Shown: one piece after another, positions 45,013 through 54,834 of the stretch
Layout: every line of letters begins with the position of its first letter
How positions within the stretch are numbered: the first letter of the stretch is position 1
Source of the DNA: Chloropicon primus
Taxonomy: Eukaryota > Chlorophyta > Chloropicophyceae > Chloropicales > Chloropicaceae
Assembly: GCA_023205875.1 (NCBI GenBank)
Contig: CP060756.1
Coordinates: 1,116,001 to 1,180,000 of the forward strand
Length of the DNA: 64,000 nucleotides
Direction: 5' to 3'
Notes under the pieces: model-generated
What the model saw: only the letters and a program-made list of their open reading frames with translations
Database searches by the model: none
What the model was told of the DNA's origin: nothing
Translations under genes and position numbers: made by a program

Positions 45013-46669
45013 TCATACATTCTTCTTCTTCCTGAACTCGGCCAGCGATCTGAGCAAGTCCCTTTCGCTTCTATACAATACATACAAGAGCGTCAAACCC
45101 ACGGCTCCGCCGAACGAGACGTGCTTCAGAATCGCGCCGAGCGCCACGTCCTCCCGATTCTCGACGTGGATCTTTTCGGAAGCGTACACCGCTGCCGCAC
45201 TGACCAAAAGGAAAAGCATGCTGGTCGGAGACGGCACGGTCGATCTCGGGGAGTACTTTGCGTGCGAGAAGTACTTCGAAGTGTACACAAAGCAGTAACC
45301 AACCCGGATGAGCATGCTGAGGCACCCCGCAAGCACCAGGCCCGCTGTTCCCCCTGTCTTCACGAGCGCTACACTTATCAGGGAATGGAGCACAGAGAAA
45401 ATTACGAGCGAGATGTTGATTTGCTTCAGCGCCGCCTCGTCCGCGGTGGCGTGCATGAATGCCTCCGTCACCCCGTTCAGAGCCATGGAGCTTATGTAGA
45501 AGCAGTACACGGACAGGATGCGGGGAGCCTCAGTGAGGGCCCACTTCTTTCCGTAAGAGAACCACAGCACGGAGAAACTGTAACTCGGACCAAACGCGAT
45601 GCAGATTCCCGCAAAGACAATGACGAGCTTGACGATCAATGTCAGCAGGTCGGCTTGCCCCTGCCGGGAGTCGACCTTCTCCTCCTTCTTGTTCGACATC
45701 GAGAATGCCGTGAAGATGGCTTGCTCGAAGGGCTGAAAGGCGGTCCGGACGACGATGGAACCGAGGTTGTTGACGAGGCCGTACACACCCTGGTCGTACG
45801 GAGGTTGAAACACGGCCATGACGAACTTCTCCCCTTCGCCAAGGAAATGTTTCTCTATCGCCTGGAACGTGAAGGAGGAGTACGCGGAGAGCATCGGGCC
45901 CTCGATGTCCCCCACCCTCCTCAGGGCCAAGTACCGCAAGGACACCATGTCCCGCATCTTCCCCTTGTACAAAAAGTAAGACCAGTAGCCAACGAGAAGA
46001 GTTGAGGAGTACACTAGCGCCGCCAAGCCAAAAGCTACCAGGGGAGGAATCTTCAGCGCCGGGAGCAAGAAGATCAGAGTCGCAAAGCACTTGGCAATGC
46101 TGGCTGCCGTCTCCACCGTTACTTGAAGCCTGGACGCAAGGGCGGAGATAGGAAGGAAGCTTTGTCGTCAGGAAAACTCGTAGCTCGAGCAAGAAAAGCT
46201 CCTTCACTTACTTGAACACCAGGAGGCACGTGCTCATGATGTACGGGGGCTCAGATAAGGTTTCGATGAAGGCAGCCAGGCCGTGCAGCAGCACGCCGAG
46301 CGTGTACGAACCGTCATCAGCACCCACCCCTTCCCCGGAAAACGCATAGACGATGGAGCAAACCACGACGGACCAGAACAGCCCCTGAGGGACGCAGAAC
46401 CACGACAGAGGGACGATGCTCTTGAAGTCCGGCTCGGACTTGTTCCCGAGCTGAACCCCTCTCAGGCACGCCCTCCTCACCCCCTCTCGCGAGAAGGTCA
46501 AGATGGTCGTTGTGATCAAGTGGAACTGGATCACCGCAATTCCGTAGACTTCGGGTGGCAAGCGGCGAACGACGAGGACGTTCAGCACGAAAGTGACAAG
46601 CCTCGAGGACACCTGCGAGAACAGCAAGTGCCCGAACCCTCGAGCTATCACATCCCCCTCCACTGTCAT
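45013..46669 (-). CDS. RFT1: RFT1-family ER membrane protein (dolichol-oligosaccharide pathway)
   Basis: Needed for the Man5GlcNAc2-PP-dolichol step of N-glycosylation; the proposed flippase role is disputed. Two exons, 46212..46669 and 45013..46129 (TTCAA|GTAAGT; CCAG|GCTTC), 524 residues. Exon 1: FSQVSSRLVTFVLNVLVVRR, EVYGIAVIQFHLITTTILTF, SREGVRRACLRG and LSEPPYIMSTCLLVFK. Exon 2 continues LQVTVETAASIAKCFATLIF, EKFVMAVFQPPYDQGVYGLV, NNLGSIVVRTAFQPFE, then several spans up to YVLYRSERDLLRSLAEFRKK. The SREG and QG(V/A)YG(L/F)V motifs are diagnostic of RFT1/MATE-like folds. Minus-strand TGTAA at 45000-45004 lies 9 nt past the stop. Confidence 0.94.
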
Positions 46670-46779
46670 GACGGTCGGGGTCGCGTTCCCTGGAGGGAGG
46701 TCGTCGTCGTTTGAATAGAAGAAAATGACAGCTGAGGAATGAATTTCTGCAGAATTTTTTATGACTAGACGACTCAGAC

Positions 46780-48138
46780 TCAGCAGCGCAGGCCTTGGTG
46801 GAGCTCGGTCCACGCGTAGGTGGTCAAGTTCAGCTGCCAGAGATCGTCGAGCCTTCCTCCTTTGCCAGACTCCTCGTCCCCGCCAAAGACCAGGAGGGTC
46901 TCTTCATGCTCTGCGAAGTCTGCCAGGAAGCGCGCGGAGGGCTTTCTTCCCGCGGAGGGCTGGATGGCCTCCCACTTTCGCTTCTTGTAATCGAACTCCC
47001 ACAGGTCGCCCAAGACGTTGGAGTTCTTGTGCTGGTGCTTCTCCGTGTCCGGATCGCCCCTCCCACCAAACAAAACCATTCTTTTGCCTTGGGGCGACGC
47101 CACGTGGTGGTGGTCCCTCTTCGCCGGCGTCGGATGGGCGGAGCCCGGTGTCCTGGCCCAACAAAGTCACGGAACAGTTCGTCAGTCGCAAGATTTCTTT
47201 AGGCGAAGACCCCTCTCCCTCACTTACCAGTCCTCCCACTTCCGGGCGCGTGTGTTCCAAGCCCAGACGTCGTTGTAGTACCCCGCATCCGCTCTGCCCG
47301 CGAAGACCACCATGTAATCAGTCACCCTCCCTTGCTCGTCCTCGATCGTCGCAACAGTGGCCGAGTGCCCGTGCCTTGGGCTTGGGCCCCCCGTGTCGGG
47401 GGAAGAGGATCCCTCGGCGAACTCCCACAGCTTCTCCCACGTGCTCAGGCTCTCGAGATCCAAGGTCCACAGGTCTCCGAGCTCCTTGCAGTGTTTCTCC
47501 TTTCCCTTCTTCGATATTTCGCACCACTTCCCGCCGAAAACGAGCATGGTGCCTCCTATGTTCACGGCAGCGGCAGCTTTCCTTCCCGGAGCGACTGCAG
47601 CGCTCCCCTCAAACTCGACGAAGCTCCAGATCGCGTTTCCGTCCTCGTCCGGCGCCATCGTCCACACGTCTGCCGGGTAGGCCGTCCCGGTCAGGCCGCC
47701 GAACATGAACAACCTGGTGGCGCTCGAATCAACGACGGCGACAGACTTCCACCTCGGCTCGGGCGTCCCAAAGTTAACGTCCGGCACGACCTCAAAGTCT
47801 CTCCACGCTTGAGGCAGGAGCTCGTACTTCTTCGTCGCCGCGATGAGCTCTCCGTGCTTTGCATCACCAGAGAAAATGGAGAGGAACGGCTCGGCCTCCC
47901 CCGTCCCGCGACTCGGGCCGCTCATGACGGCTGCAACGCCGCCCTTGGAGCACGCGGGCGGCGTGCCCCCGCTAATCTCCACCCATTCTGTCGGAACCAC
48001 AACCACGGTGACGACGAGCAGGAGGCCCAGAATCGACAGCAGCACCGCTGCCACAGGGTGAAAAGTCGCCCAATTTCTCGCCCTGCCGATGCAATTGGGC
48101 TCCCTGCCAAGAAGGTAACTCGTCTCCCTCCACGGCAT
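46780..48138 (-). CDS. kelch-repeat protein with an N-terminal membrane anchor
   Basis: Two exons, 47228..48138 and 46780..47152 (GACTG|GTAAGT; GGCCAG|GAC), 427 residues. The ATG at 48138 gives a short cytosolic start and one span (FHPVAAVLLSILGLLLVVTVVVV), i.e. a type II anchor, followed by six kelch-like blades: RLFMFGGLTGTAYPADVWTM, GTMLVFGGKWCEISKKGK, GDLWTLDLESLSTWEKLWEF, DYMVVFAGRADAGYYNDVWA, KRMVLFGGRGDPDTEKHQHK, TLLVFGGDEESGKGGRLDD. The propeller would be lumenal or extracellular. Partner unknown. Upstream neighbour of RFT1 in the same direction, 110 bp apart. Confidence 0.82.
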
Positions 48139-48475
48139 CCCTCGAAGCTGCTCTAGCGATGCCCCGGCCACCCTCGTGCCCCCTTTGCTCACGAAGCTGA
48201 GCTGCTAACTACTAGTAGCCTACTAGCAGCCACCACCTTCTCCCTCGGTTGGTTGGCGGTTTCCGTTCCAAGAGAAAGGGTAACGGTGCACGGAAGCGTG
48301 GTCAGAGGGCGCGCGCAAGGAAGGCGAGTCAGGCGGTGTCGTTTTCGTTCCAATTGCCTGAAGCAACAGTTCTCGAGGAGTTACAGTGATTGCTTCGGAG
48401 AATGAGAGAATCTTATTATTTGAACCAGAGAGAGACAGACCAGGGAGCGAATCGATCAGGCAGGAGGTGGGGGTC
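48139..48475. other. divergent promoter region, 337 bp
   Basis: Between the kelch gene and the CPA gene. It contains a CTACTAGTAG palindrome near 48207-48216 with a further CTACTAGCAGC just behind it. No gene seen. Confidence 0.45.
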
Positions 48476-49438
48476 ATGCCGTACAAGCGTCGACGGCAAG
48501 AGACGACGGCAGCGGGTCCTTCGGGTAGCGCGCGATGCTCGAGGGAGGTGACCGTGGTCGCAGTGGAGCTCAGGGTCCACTCAGATGAAGACCTTTCTTC
48601 TGACTATGAAGGGAACCCTGTGCTTGCTGTGATGCAGGCGAAGGAGAAACTCGGGGCGAACATCGTGTTGCTTCCTGAGCTCTGCTTCTTCAGGTACTTC
48701 CCGCAGGAGCTGAGTGAGGAGCACTTTGCGAAGGCCGAGACTTACGAGGACAGCAAGATCCTCCACAGGATGGCCAAGCTGGCGAGAGAGACGGAGGTCG
48801 TCCTCGTCGTCTCGTTTTTCGAGAGGCAAGGCAACTGCTTCTTCAACTCGGTTTGCGTGATCGATGCGGACGGGGAAAGGCTGGGCATCTACCGGAAGTC
48901 TCACATCCCGATGGGGCCCGGGTACGAAGAGAAGTACTACTTTGCCCCCGGGGACACGGGCTTCAAGGTCTTCGACACAAAGTTCGCTGCCATTGGGGTC
49001 GGAATCTGCTGGGACCAGTGGTTCCCGGAGTGTGCCAGAGCGATGGCGCTGCAGGGTGCAGAGCTGCTCTTGTATCCAACGGCAATCGGAAGCGAGCCCC
49101 ACTGCCCAGAGCTGCATTCCCTCAGCCACTGGCAGAACGTGATGAAGGGCCACGCGGCCGCCAACATCATGCCCGTGGTCGCCGCCAATAGGCGAGGCAC
49201 TGAGACGTACAGGCACTACAACGGGGGCGAGACGTCCATCGACTTCTACGGGCACAGCTTTATCGCAGACCAGCACGGCGAAATTGTGCAGGAGGTGACA
49301 GATGAAACAGAGTTTTCGCCGAGTATTCATTGGGTGGCCCATACCTTCGACCTTGACGCCATCGAGAAGCAGAGGAGGTCTTGGGGGATCTTTCGGGACA
49401 GGAGGCCGGACCTCTACAAGCCCCTTCTTTCCATGTAA
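48476..49438 (+). CDS. CPA: N-carbamoylputrescine amidase
   Basis: Nitrilase-superfamily enzyme converting N-carbamoylputrescine to putrescine, CO2 and ammonia, the last step of the plant-type arginine-decarboxylase route to polyamines. 320 residues from the ATG at 48476. The catalytic triad is visible: Glu68 in LLPELCFFRYFPQ, Lys141 in IYRKSHIPMGPGY and Cys178 in GVGICWDQWFPECARAM. The segments YYFAPGDTGFKVFDTKF, ALQGAELLLYPTAIGSEP and HAAANIMPVVAANRRGTE are characteristic of the plant enzyme. There is no leader apart from a short basic N-terminus, so it is probably cytosolic. 47 bp separate its stop from the convergent DHRS4-like gene. Confidence 0.95.
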   Translation: MPYKRRRQETTAAGPSGSARCSREVTVVAVELRVHSDEDLSSDYEGNPVLAVMQAKEKLGANIVLLPELCFFRYFPQELSEEHFAKAETYEDSKILHRMAKLARETEVVLVVSFFERQGNCFFNSVCVIDADGERLGIYRKSHIPMGPGYEEKYYFAPGDTGFKVFDTKFAAIGVGICWDQWFPECARAMALQGAELLLYPTAIGSEPHCPELHSLSHWQNVMKGHAAANIMPVVAANRRGTETYRHYNGGETSIDFYGHSFIADQHGEIVQEVTDETEFSPSIHWVAHTFDLDAIEKQRRSWGIFRDRRPDLYKPLLSM

Positions 49439-49485
49439 CGGAGAAGTAGAGTATTTTGTACAACCGATAGGACCAATTATTGCGC

Positions 49486-50232
49486 TCACAGCTTGCTTTG
49501 CATCCCGCCGGACACGACGAGAGTCTCCCCCGTGACGTATGAGGCGTCCGCAGACGTCAGAAAGGCCACGGCTCCTGCGATCTCCTCCGACGTTCCGAGG
49601 CGCTTCAGCATCGTCTGCCCCTTGAGCATGTCGGTCATCTCCTCCGTTGCCGTCAGCGCGGACGAGAACTTGGTTGGCACAAAGCCAGGAGCCACGCAGT
49701 TCACCCTGACACCCACTTCGGCCATCTCCTGGGCCACTGCTTTGGTGAGCCCGAGCAGAGCTGTCTTGCACGTGGCGTACAGGTTGAGGGGCAGGGAGGG
49801 GCTGTACGCCGTCACCGAGGAGATGAAAACGATGGAGCCGCCCTCCCTCATGTGAGGGGCCACGAGCTGGTACAGGAATATCGCCGACTTGATGTTGATG
49901 TCCACGAGCTTGTCCACGGCCTGGGAAGCCATCTCCCTGATCGTCTCCGTCGTGGGGTTGACCGCCGCGTTCGAGACGAAGACGTCAATCTTCCCGTACC
50001 GGGCCACGGTGTCGTCCACGAGAGCCTTCCTGTGCTCGGGCTTTCCCACATGGCACACCCGGCCGCTCACGCTCAGCCCCTCGGCGGTCAAGGTGGACAC
50101 CGCTCTGTCTACGTTCTCCTGCCTGCGGGAGCTCAGCACGACGTGCGCTCCATCTTGCGCAAGCCTCCTGGCGATCGCGTACCCTATGCCCTCCGTCGCT
50201 GCAGTCACAAGAGCCACTCGCTTCCCCGCCAT
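49486..50232 (-). CDS. DHRS4: DHRS4-like short-chain dehydrogenase, peroxisomal
   Basis: NADP-dependent reductase of carbonyl/retinal-type substrates. 248 residues: cofactor motif VTAATEGIGYAIARRLAQDG, SSRRQENVDRA (NADPH preference), SNAAVNP, catalytic Ser139, Tyr152 and Lys156 (FISSVTAYSP, LYATCKTALLGLT) and the C-terminal part RVNCVAPGFVPTKFS and SADASYVTGETLVVSGG. The last three residues are SKL, a perfect type 1 peroxisome signal, where animal DHRS4 ends in SRL. The match is very close to the DHRS4 subgroup, including CHVGKPEHRK. Confidence 0.94.
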   Translation of the reverse strand: MAGKRVALVTAATEGIGYAIARRLAQDGAHVVLSSRRQENVDRAVSTLTAEGLSVSGRVCHVGKPEHRKALVDDTVARYGKIDVFVSNAAVNPTTETIREMASQAVDKLVDINIKSAIFLYQLVAPHMREGGSIVFISSVTAYSPSLPLNLYATCKTALLGLTKAVAQEMAEVGVRVNCVAPGFVPTKFSSALTATEEMTDMLKGQTMLKRLGTSEEIAGAVAFLTSADASYVTGETLVVSGGMQSKL

Positions 50233-50628
50233 CTTCGTCGCCTAGCCCCGCCGAAACACAATCTTTGTTCAACCCCAAAAAGGCCTTTGCTTTGCTTTGG
50301 GAGCAGCTCAGGAGATGATTTTCTTGGACAGCAGTATTGGTATTGAATAGTTTTTACATTGCTCCTTAAGTAGTAAGATGGCTGGCTGGCCGCCCTATCG
50401 CCCTCCAGAATGGTGCCGCGAGGCTCCTCGACGCCCACCCTCCTCTCTCTCCTTACGTCCTCGTGCGCTGGTCAATGAAACCTGCGGCCTGGTGGTGTGC
50501 GAGGGGCAGCCACACGGCTGCCGCGTCGTCCAAGTGCTGGGTCGCCGCCTCGTGTTTGTGTACAAATGAAAATGTCTTTGGCTGCGGCTGGCGCTGTCAT
50601 CCCTCCGCGTGGGAGGTGACTGCCAATG
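50233..50628. other. spacer of 396 bp
   Basis: Between two minus-strand genes (DHRS4-like start and coiled-coil gene stop). A 63-codon plus-strand frame from an ATG at 50378 exists but has Pro/Arg-rich, featureless content; I do not call it a gene. Confidence 0.5.
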
Positions 50629-51576
50629 CTACGAAGCGTTAAAGAAAGCGGGCCTCGCTTGTTTGAGGTTCTGCAGCCTGTTCTCAAAATCATCCAAGGC
50701 CTCCATCTCCTGCTGCATGGACTTGCAGGTGAGGGTGGACTCCGACATGGACCTCTTCGGCAGTCCGCGCTTGTAGTTCTGCTCCTTCTCGAACCTGATT
50801 CTACTCACGACGAGGAAGGGAGTGGAGTGTGGCGCCGTCTGGTTGTTCTCGCACATGGGGGACCGCCCCCGGAGAATCTTGCTCTGCATTTCTCGGTTGT
50901 ACCTGCACTTCTCTCGAAACTTCTCTCTCTGGATCGCTGCCCTAATTTGCTTCTCGAGCTTCTGTTGGTTCCTCTCCTTCTCGATTCTCTCCCTCCTCTC
51001 TCTCTCGAGCTGCGTCACTTTCTTGTAGTGCGCCTGTATCACCCGGTGGTCGTTCTCGTAAAACGAAAGGCCCGAGCCGAACGTGTCGGTTACCCTAGCA
51101 CCGCGGTGGGCCGTGAGGAACTGCGGCCTTTCCTCCACCGTGACCACGGTATCTCCGGTGTACACCTTCTTGTGCGCTCGGGCAGACTGACCCCGACTGG
51201 GCGTGCGCTGCCAGGAGTTCACGAAGTAGCCTATGCCGCGGCTCGCGCCGTTCTCGGCGTAGAACTCGTCTTTCCGGTCTACCGAAATATTCCCGCTCGC
51301 CGTCTGAGGCCGAGTCAAGTTGAGCTCGCCTTTTTTTGTTGTTGTTGTGTGTGTGTGTGTGTGCGTGTGCAGAGTAAACGCAATTTTTTTGGTACGAGCG
51401 AACCAAAAGAAAAAAAGAATGAAGTCAAAGTCAGCGTCACGAAAGGGGACCTCCCAGCGAGCCGGGGGGGAGGGGGCAGAACCCTCATGAATACTCCTCG
51501 CGGCCCGTCGACCAAAGTCGAACCTCGCCAACTCACCTCGATAGAAAGCGGCGTAATTCTTTTTGCTATTATACAT
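50629..51576 (-). CDS. basic coiled-coil protein, function unknown
   Basis: ATG at 51576. The frame can be read straight through, but the stretch at 51330-51536 then gives low-quality sequence (poly-Thr/His from a GT microsatellite) flanked by CGAG|GTGAGT and AAAAG|GCGAG, so a 207-bp intron is more likely: exons 51537..51576 and 50629..51329, 246 residues. The product begins MYNSKKNYAAFYRGELNLTR and continues with a basic, Ser-rich head. A long coiled coil lies around YKKVTQLERERRERIEKERN, and an end segment reads MEALDDFENRLQNLKQARPA. Such proteins are common in basal bodies, axonemes and cytoskeleton; no specific family recognised. Confidence 0.65.
   Translation of the reverse strand: MYNSKKNYAAFYRGELARFDFGRRAARSIHEGSAPSPPARWEVPFRDADFDFILFFFWFARTKKIAFTLHTHTHTHTTTTKKGELNLTRPQTASGNISVDRKDEFYAENGASRGIGYFVNSWQRTPSRGQSARAHKKVYTGDTVVTVEERPQFLTAHRGARVTDTFGSGLSFYENDHRVIQAHYKKVTQLERERRERIEKERNQQKLEKQIRAAIQREKFREKCRYNREMQSKILRGRSPMCENNQTAPHSTPFLVVSRIRFEKEQNYKRGLPKRSMSESTLTCKSMQQEMEALDDFENRLQNLKQARPAFFNAS
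51347..51369 (+). repeat. (GT)n microsatellite in probable intron
   Basis: GT repeat with one GC interruption next to a GTT repeat, inside the proposed intron of the coiled-coil gene, close to its 3' splice site. Confidence 0.85.
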
Positions 51577-51761
51577 GTCCTCCTCTTCCAATCCAGCTGC
51601 CGAGAACGCGTTGGCAAAACCACACGAGTACGCCCGCTAGAAAAACGTGAGCAGAGCGAGACGCCCTCGCTTGTGAACCCTCCTCAGTGAACCTCGCGCC
51701 GGACTTTCCTTGACTGTCGACAACTTTACTTTGTCCCCTCGCTACTCCATTCACGCAAAGT

Positions 51762-51885
51762 CCACCTGTCAAGTTGAGCTCGCGTCCTGTCCCTCCTTCC
51801 TCCTCTGTCGGTCTCCCAAGGCAGCCCCCGGTCCTTCCTCGACACCCTCGTTCGTCCCCCTCCCGTTCTCCCGTTCCCTCTCAGT

Positions 51886-51932
<47 letters not shown>

Positions 51933-52243
51933 GTGTCCCCTGGGCGTTTGTTCCCCTCTCTGCAACTCTGCAGCTCTACGGAGATAACGGAGAGTTATCA
52001 CTTCTGTCAGTTGACGATCGCGATCGGGAACCTGGTCAGCACGACTAGTGTAAGAATTCCATCTTGGATCTTGGACACCCAACAAGGTGCAATCTTGAAT
52101 TTCGATATTCTATCGAGAAAAAAAAACAAAACCAACGGTTACCTCGTTGTAGCGTCGTATAAGGTACAAGGTGCAGGGACTTGGGACTTGGGACGTCTTC
52201 GGGCGAAGCAGGAGGAGGAGCAGAGGGCCACCTGTCAAGTTGA
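51762..52243. repeat. 16-bp direct repeat (two copies)
   Basis: CCACCTGTCAAGTTGA occurs at 51762-51777 and 52228-52243. The first copy overlaps a second match: GTCAAGTTGAGCTCGC at 51768-51783 equals 51314-51329, the first bases of exon 2 of the coiled-coil gene. The core TCAACTTGAC (minus strand) thus occurs three times. Confidence 0.8.
51888..51931 (+). repeat. (GT)n microsatellite, about 21 units
   Basis: Uninterrupted GT run within the gene-free region at 51.6-52.5 kb. Confidence 0.9.
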
Positions 52244-52538
52244 CAGAGGAGTCTGGCGATGGAGAGAGATCTCACATGCCATTGGAAATATCGACGGGGG
52301 AAACACATGCAGCCCATCGTCGTCGTCGTTAATGTCGAGCCTTCGTGGCCTTTGGGGAGGGCACCGAGATAGTGGGGTTGCGCGGACGACCACGACTCTG
52401 GTGCGCACCGTGCTGCCTGCGGGAGGGAGCAACCAAGAGACCGCCGACGCCCCCTCGCCACGTGCCGGCACCCTGGAGGGTCTCAGGACAATCTACACTA
52501 CGAGACAGATATAGTATTCTACATGAATTGCAAGCCTT

Positions 52539-53244
52539 TTAGAACATGTTGTAGTGCTTCTTGATCGGCTCCTTCACGTCCCAGACACAAGACATGCCTT
52601 TTGGAAAGGTGACAAAGTCGCCCTTCTTGATGGAGATGGGCTCCCCCGTCGAAGGAGTCACGATGCACTCCCCCTCTGTGATGTAAGCCTCCTCGCTCTC
52701 CTCGTAAGTCCAAGGGAAGGTGGAGGCCTCGCACTCCCACGTTGGCCAGCTCTCGACCTCCCTGAGCCTCAGCACCTCCTCGAACACGGAGGGCCTCACT
52801 GCTATGTCTGCGTTCATCAGCTCAATCTGCTTTGCTTTCGCTGGCGATGGGGAACGAAGAGGAAGGGGAAAAGCGTCTTCGGCGTCAGTCACGCGAGATC
52901 GATCCCGAAGGCGTCGGGTGCGGGGGCGGGGGGGGAGGGGAGGAGCCCGGGACCGCCCACTCACCCTGCGTGGCTACAATCCTCCTCGCTTGGTGCCTGG
53001 CACCAGGCCCGCCGAGTCTTCCGTGGGAGCCCAGCTTGTAGCTACTACCGGCCATGCGCGTCGCCTGCGTGCGAGTGAGCGAGAAGCCGCGGGAGTGAGG
53101 TCAGCAAAAGAGCCCGCGCGAGCGTTTCAACACCGCCGAGAGCGTCGCCCGAGGTCCGAGGGAGAGGAAAGGCAGAGATTTTTCGCTCCTTTGCGCCCCT
53201 CGCTTCCGGGTCAGACGCAAGATGGCCCGAGAACTCACCTGCAT
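52539..53244 (-). CDS. cupin-fold protein (DUF861/cupin_3)
   Basis: Best model has three exons: 53239..53244 (ATGCAG only), 52965..53064, 52539..52840, with GCAG|GTGAGT, CGCAG|GCG, CAGG|GTGAGT and GCCAG|CG; 135 residues. If exon 1 is not used, translation can begin five codons later at the ATG at 53055. The leader (MAGSSYKLGSHGRLGGPGAR and HQARRIVATQ) resembles an organelle signal. The domain is a small cupin_3 barrel: VRPSVFEEVLRLREVESWP, FPWTYEESEEAYITEGEC, ISIKKGDFVTFPKGMSCVWD, VKEPIKKHYNMF. Plant cupin_3 relatives are small stand-alone proteins of unknown activity; bacterial relatives act in ethanolamine or ureide metabolism. Confidence 0.82.
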
Positions 53245-53624
53245 GTTGCGTCCTGTACTTGGTAAAGGCCTTCTCACTGCCCTCCTCGTCGCCCTCTGTC
53301 GAACAAACGTCCCGCTCTCCCGCACGGTCCTCGCCCTCCTCGCCTCTTTTGCTCTTGTGGCTGGAGCTCTTCCCCACCAGAAAAAGTGCTCAGTGCTAAT
53401 CCCTTCTTATTTCCCCATGTTATCCAAAACTTGTCGGCGGGTGAGGAGGAGGATGAGATGAATATGGATATGGGGGGAGGATGGAGGAGAGGGAGACCTC
53501 CACCTCGCCGGATGCAGGAGAGGGCGGCGAGAAGACTGTCGGGACCCCGGCGTGTTACGATTTTTTCGTCGAATTTTTTATTCAGGCCGATCCGCGACTC
53601 GCAGCATCAGGGAATCATCAGGCG
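53245..53624. other. spacer of 380 bp
   Basis: Between the cupin start and the HP30 stop, both minus strand. The first 130 bases probably contain the cupin 5' UTR and promoter. An 80-codon plus-strand frame with hydrophobic content starting at an ATG at 53222 overlaps the cupin splice donor and is considered spurious. Confidence 0.45.
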
Positions 53625-54834
53625 CTACTGGTCCCTGGGCAGGAGCTGCACTCGCTTTGCCAGGTCCTGCTTGTAGTAGTTCTTGTAGGTGCTGACGTGG
53701 TCCAAGATGAGCAAGCGAGGCCCGGCGGGGACGCTGACCTCGTGCAACGCGCTGTCGTTTTGGCGGAGGGAGCAGGAGAGAGGGTTCAGATGTCGGGTCA
53801 GGGTCGTGGCCAGGAGCGCGGTGTGTCCGCCGAGCAACCTACCTGTCCGTCAGCAAAGGCAGCGTCGTGTCACTCAGCATGCCCTTCCTGAAGTTCTTTT
53901 TGTACTTAATTAGTCCTAAGGTATCTAGCATTTGGTCGGTGCGAAAGTAAGCCGCGTCCACTTCGCCACCCTTCCCCCCCCCCTTGTTCTTGGAGAACTG
54001 CTTCCCGAGCTGGTAAAAGGCCCCCTGGAAGAGGGCGAACACGACCCCCGTCGAGAGCGCGTTCGGGATGGGGTTGGGGCCCCCCACGCCGCTCACCAGG
54101 GAGAACGCCGCTCCGGAGCCGAAAGATGCCGCCATGTTCCCCTTGACGTCCTCCACACCGTTCCTCAACTTCTTTATCGTCGTGCTGATCAGGGCGTGAG
54201 TTCCGGTCATGACCGCAAAGTTCCTCGCCTGAGTCGCGGGTCCACCCATCATCGTAGACATTCCGTTGTTGCCCCCAGCGAGGGGGCCGGCTGCGGCACC
54301 CCCCGGGGGCGTAGGGTTCATCTTCGACATCCCCCCCATGACTCCTCCGAGGACTCCCTGATCGTCGTCGCGTGAGGTACAAGGCGAGGCGAGGAACAAG
54401 CAGACGCAGAAAGAAGACCGCGCGGCGTCAGCAAAGCCCCGGGGGCGAGGGTAGCTCCGGATCAATCCGGTGAAGGGGAAGGACAACTTACTCCCTGCGT
54501 GGCTCCGCCAAACGTAGCGACCGCGACCTCAACGTACGGAGGCTGCTTCTTCATCCATGTCTGTTGGGAGAAACGACAAGATTACGTGAAAGAGAGTGCC
54601 GAGAGTCAGTCCTTCGAGTTCCACTCGCCGATGCCAGGGAGATCTTCACACGAGGCAGCCCCCCCCCCCGCCCCCCCCCTTCACGAACCCTCTACCCCCA
54701 CGGACGGGGCCACCTTATCCTCTCTCCACCCCCAAGCGCCTTACCTGAAGCGCCTGTCCAGCTGCCTTTTGTTTGTTCTGAACCCACACGAAAGGGTTCG
54801 TGCTTTGACTCTGCGTCGCCGCCTGTGCTGCCAT
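53625..54834 (-). CDS. Tim17/22/23-family protein with SAM domain (HP30/Tric type)
   Basis: Four exons, 54745..54834, 54492..54560, 53843..54357, 53625..53751, all with GT-AG ends; 266 residues, as for Arabidopsis HP30 (about 260). The product starts MAAQAATQSQSTNPFVWVQN and TWMKKQPPYVEVAVATFGGA, then has a Gly/Met-rich stretch. The four-helix Tim17 domain follows (GTHALISTTIKKLRNGVEDV, NMAASFGSGAAFSLVSGVGG, ALSTGVVFALFQGAFYQLGK). A C-terminal SAM domain comes last (RTDQMLDTLGLIKYKKNFRK, SALHEVSVPAGPRLLILDHV). Plant homologues form a channel for transit-sequence-less preproteins in the plastid inner envelope, or import tRNA into mitochondria (Tric1/2). Its ATG overlaps an ATG on the opposite strand (CATG at 54832-54835). 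Confidence 0.93.

Larger units (their letters stand above)
51577..52538. other. 962-bp region without a recognised gene
   Basis: This is by far the longest gap in the window (the others are mostly 50-480 bp). It holds a (GT)n microsatellite at 51888-51931, a possible spliced segment (CTCA|GTACGT at about 51890, CTCTGCAG at about 51973), an inverted repeat GATAAC/GTTATC near 51984-52000, the palindrome CGATCGCGATCG near 52015, and a 16-bp direct repeat at 51762 and 52228. No frame with convincing protein character is seen on either strand. A non-coding RNA, a fast-evolving small gene or a former exon are possible. Confidence 0.5.

Noticed and set aside
50378-50569. 63-codon plus-strand frame beginning with ATG
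   Set aside because: Pro/Arg-rich without structure, sits in the spacer between two minus-strand genes where 3' UTR is expected; no supporting signals.
53222-53461. 80-codon hydrophobic plus-strand frame
   Set aside because: Overlaps the cupin start codon and splice donor on the opposite strand; the hydrophobicity comes from antisense of acidic/basic codons.
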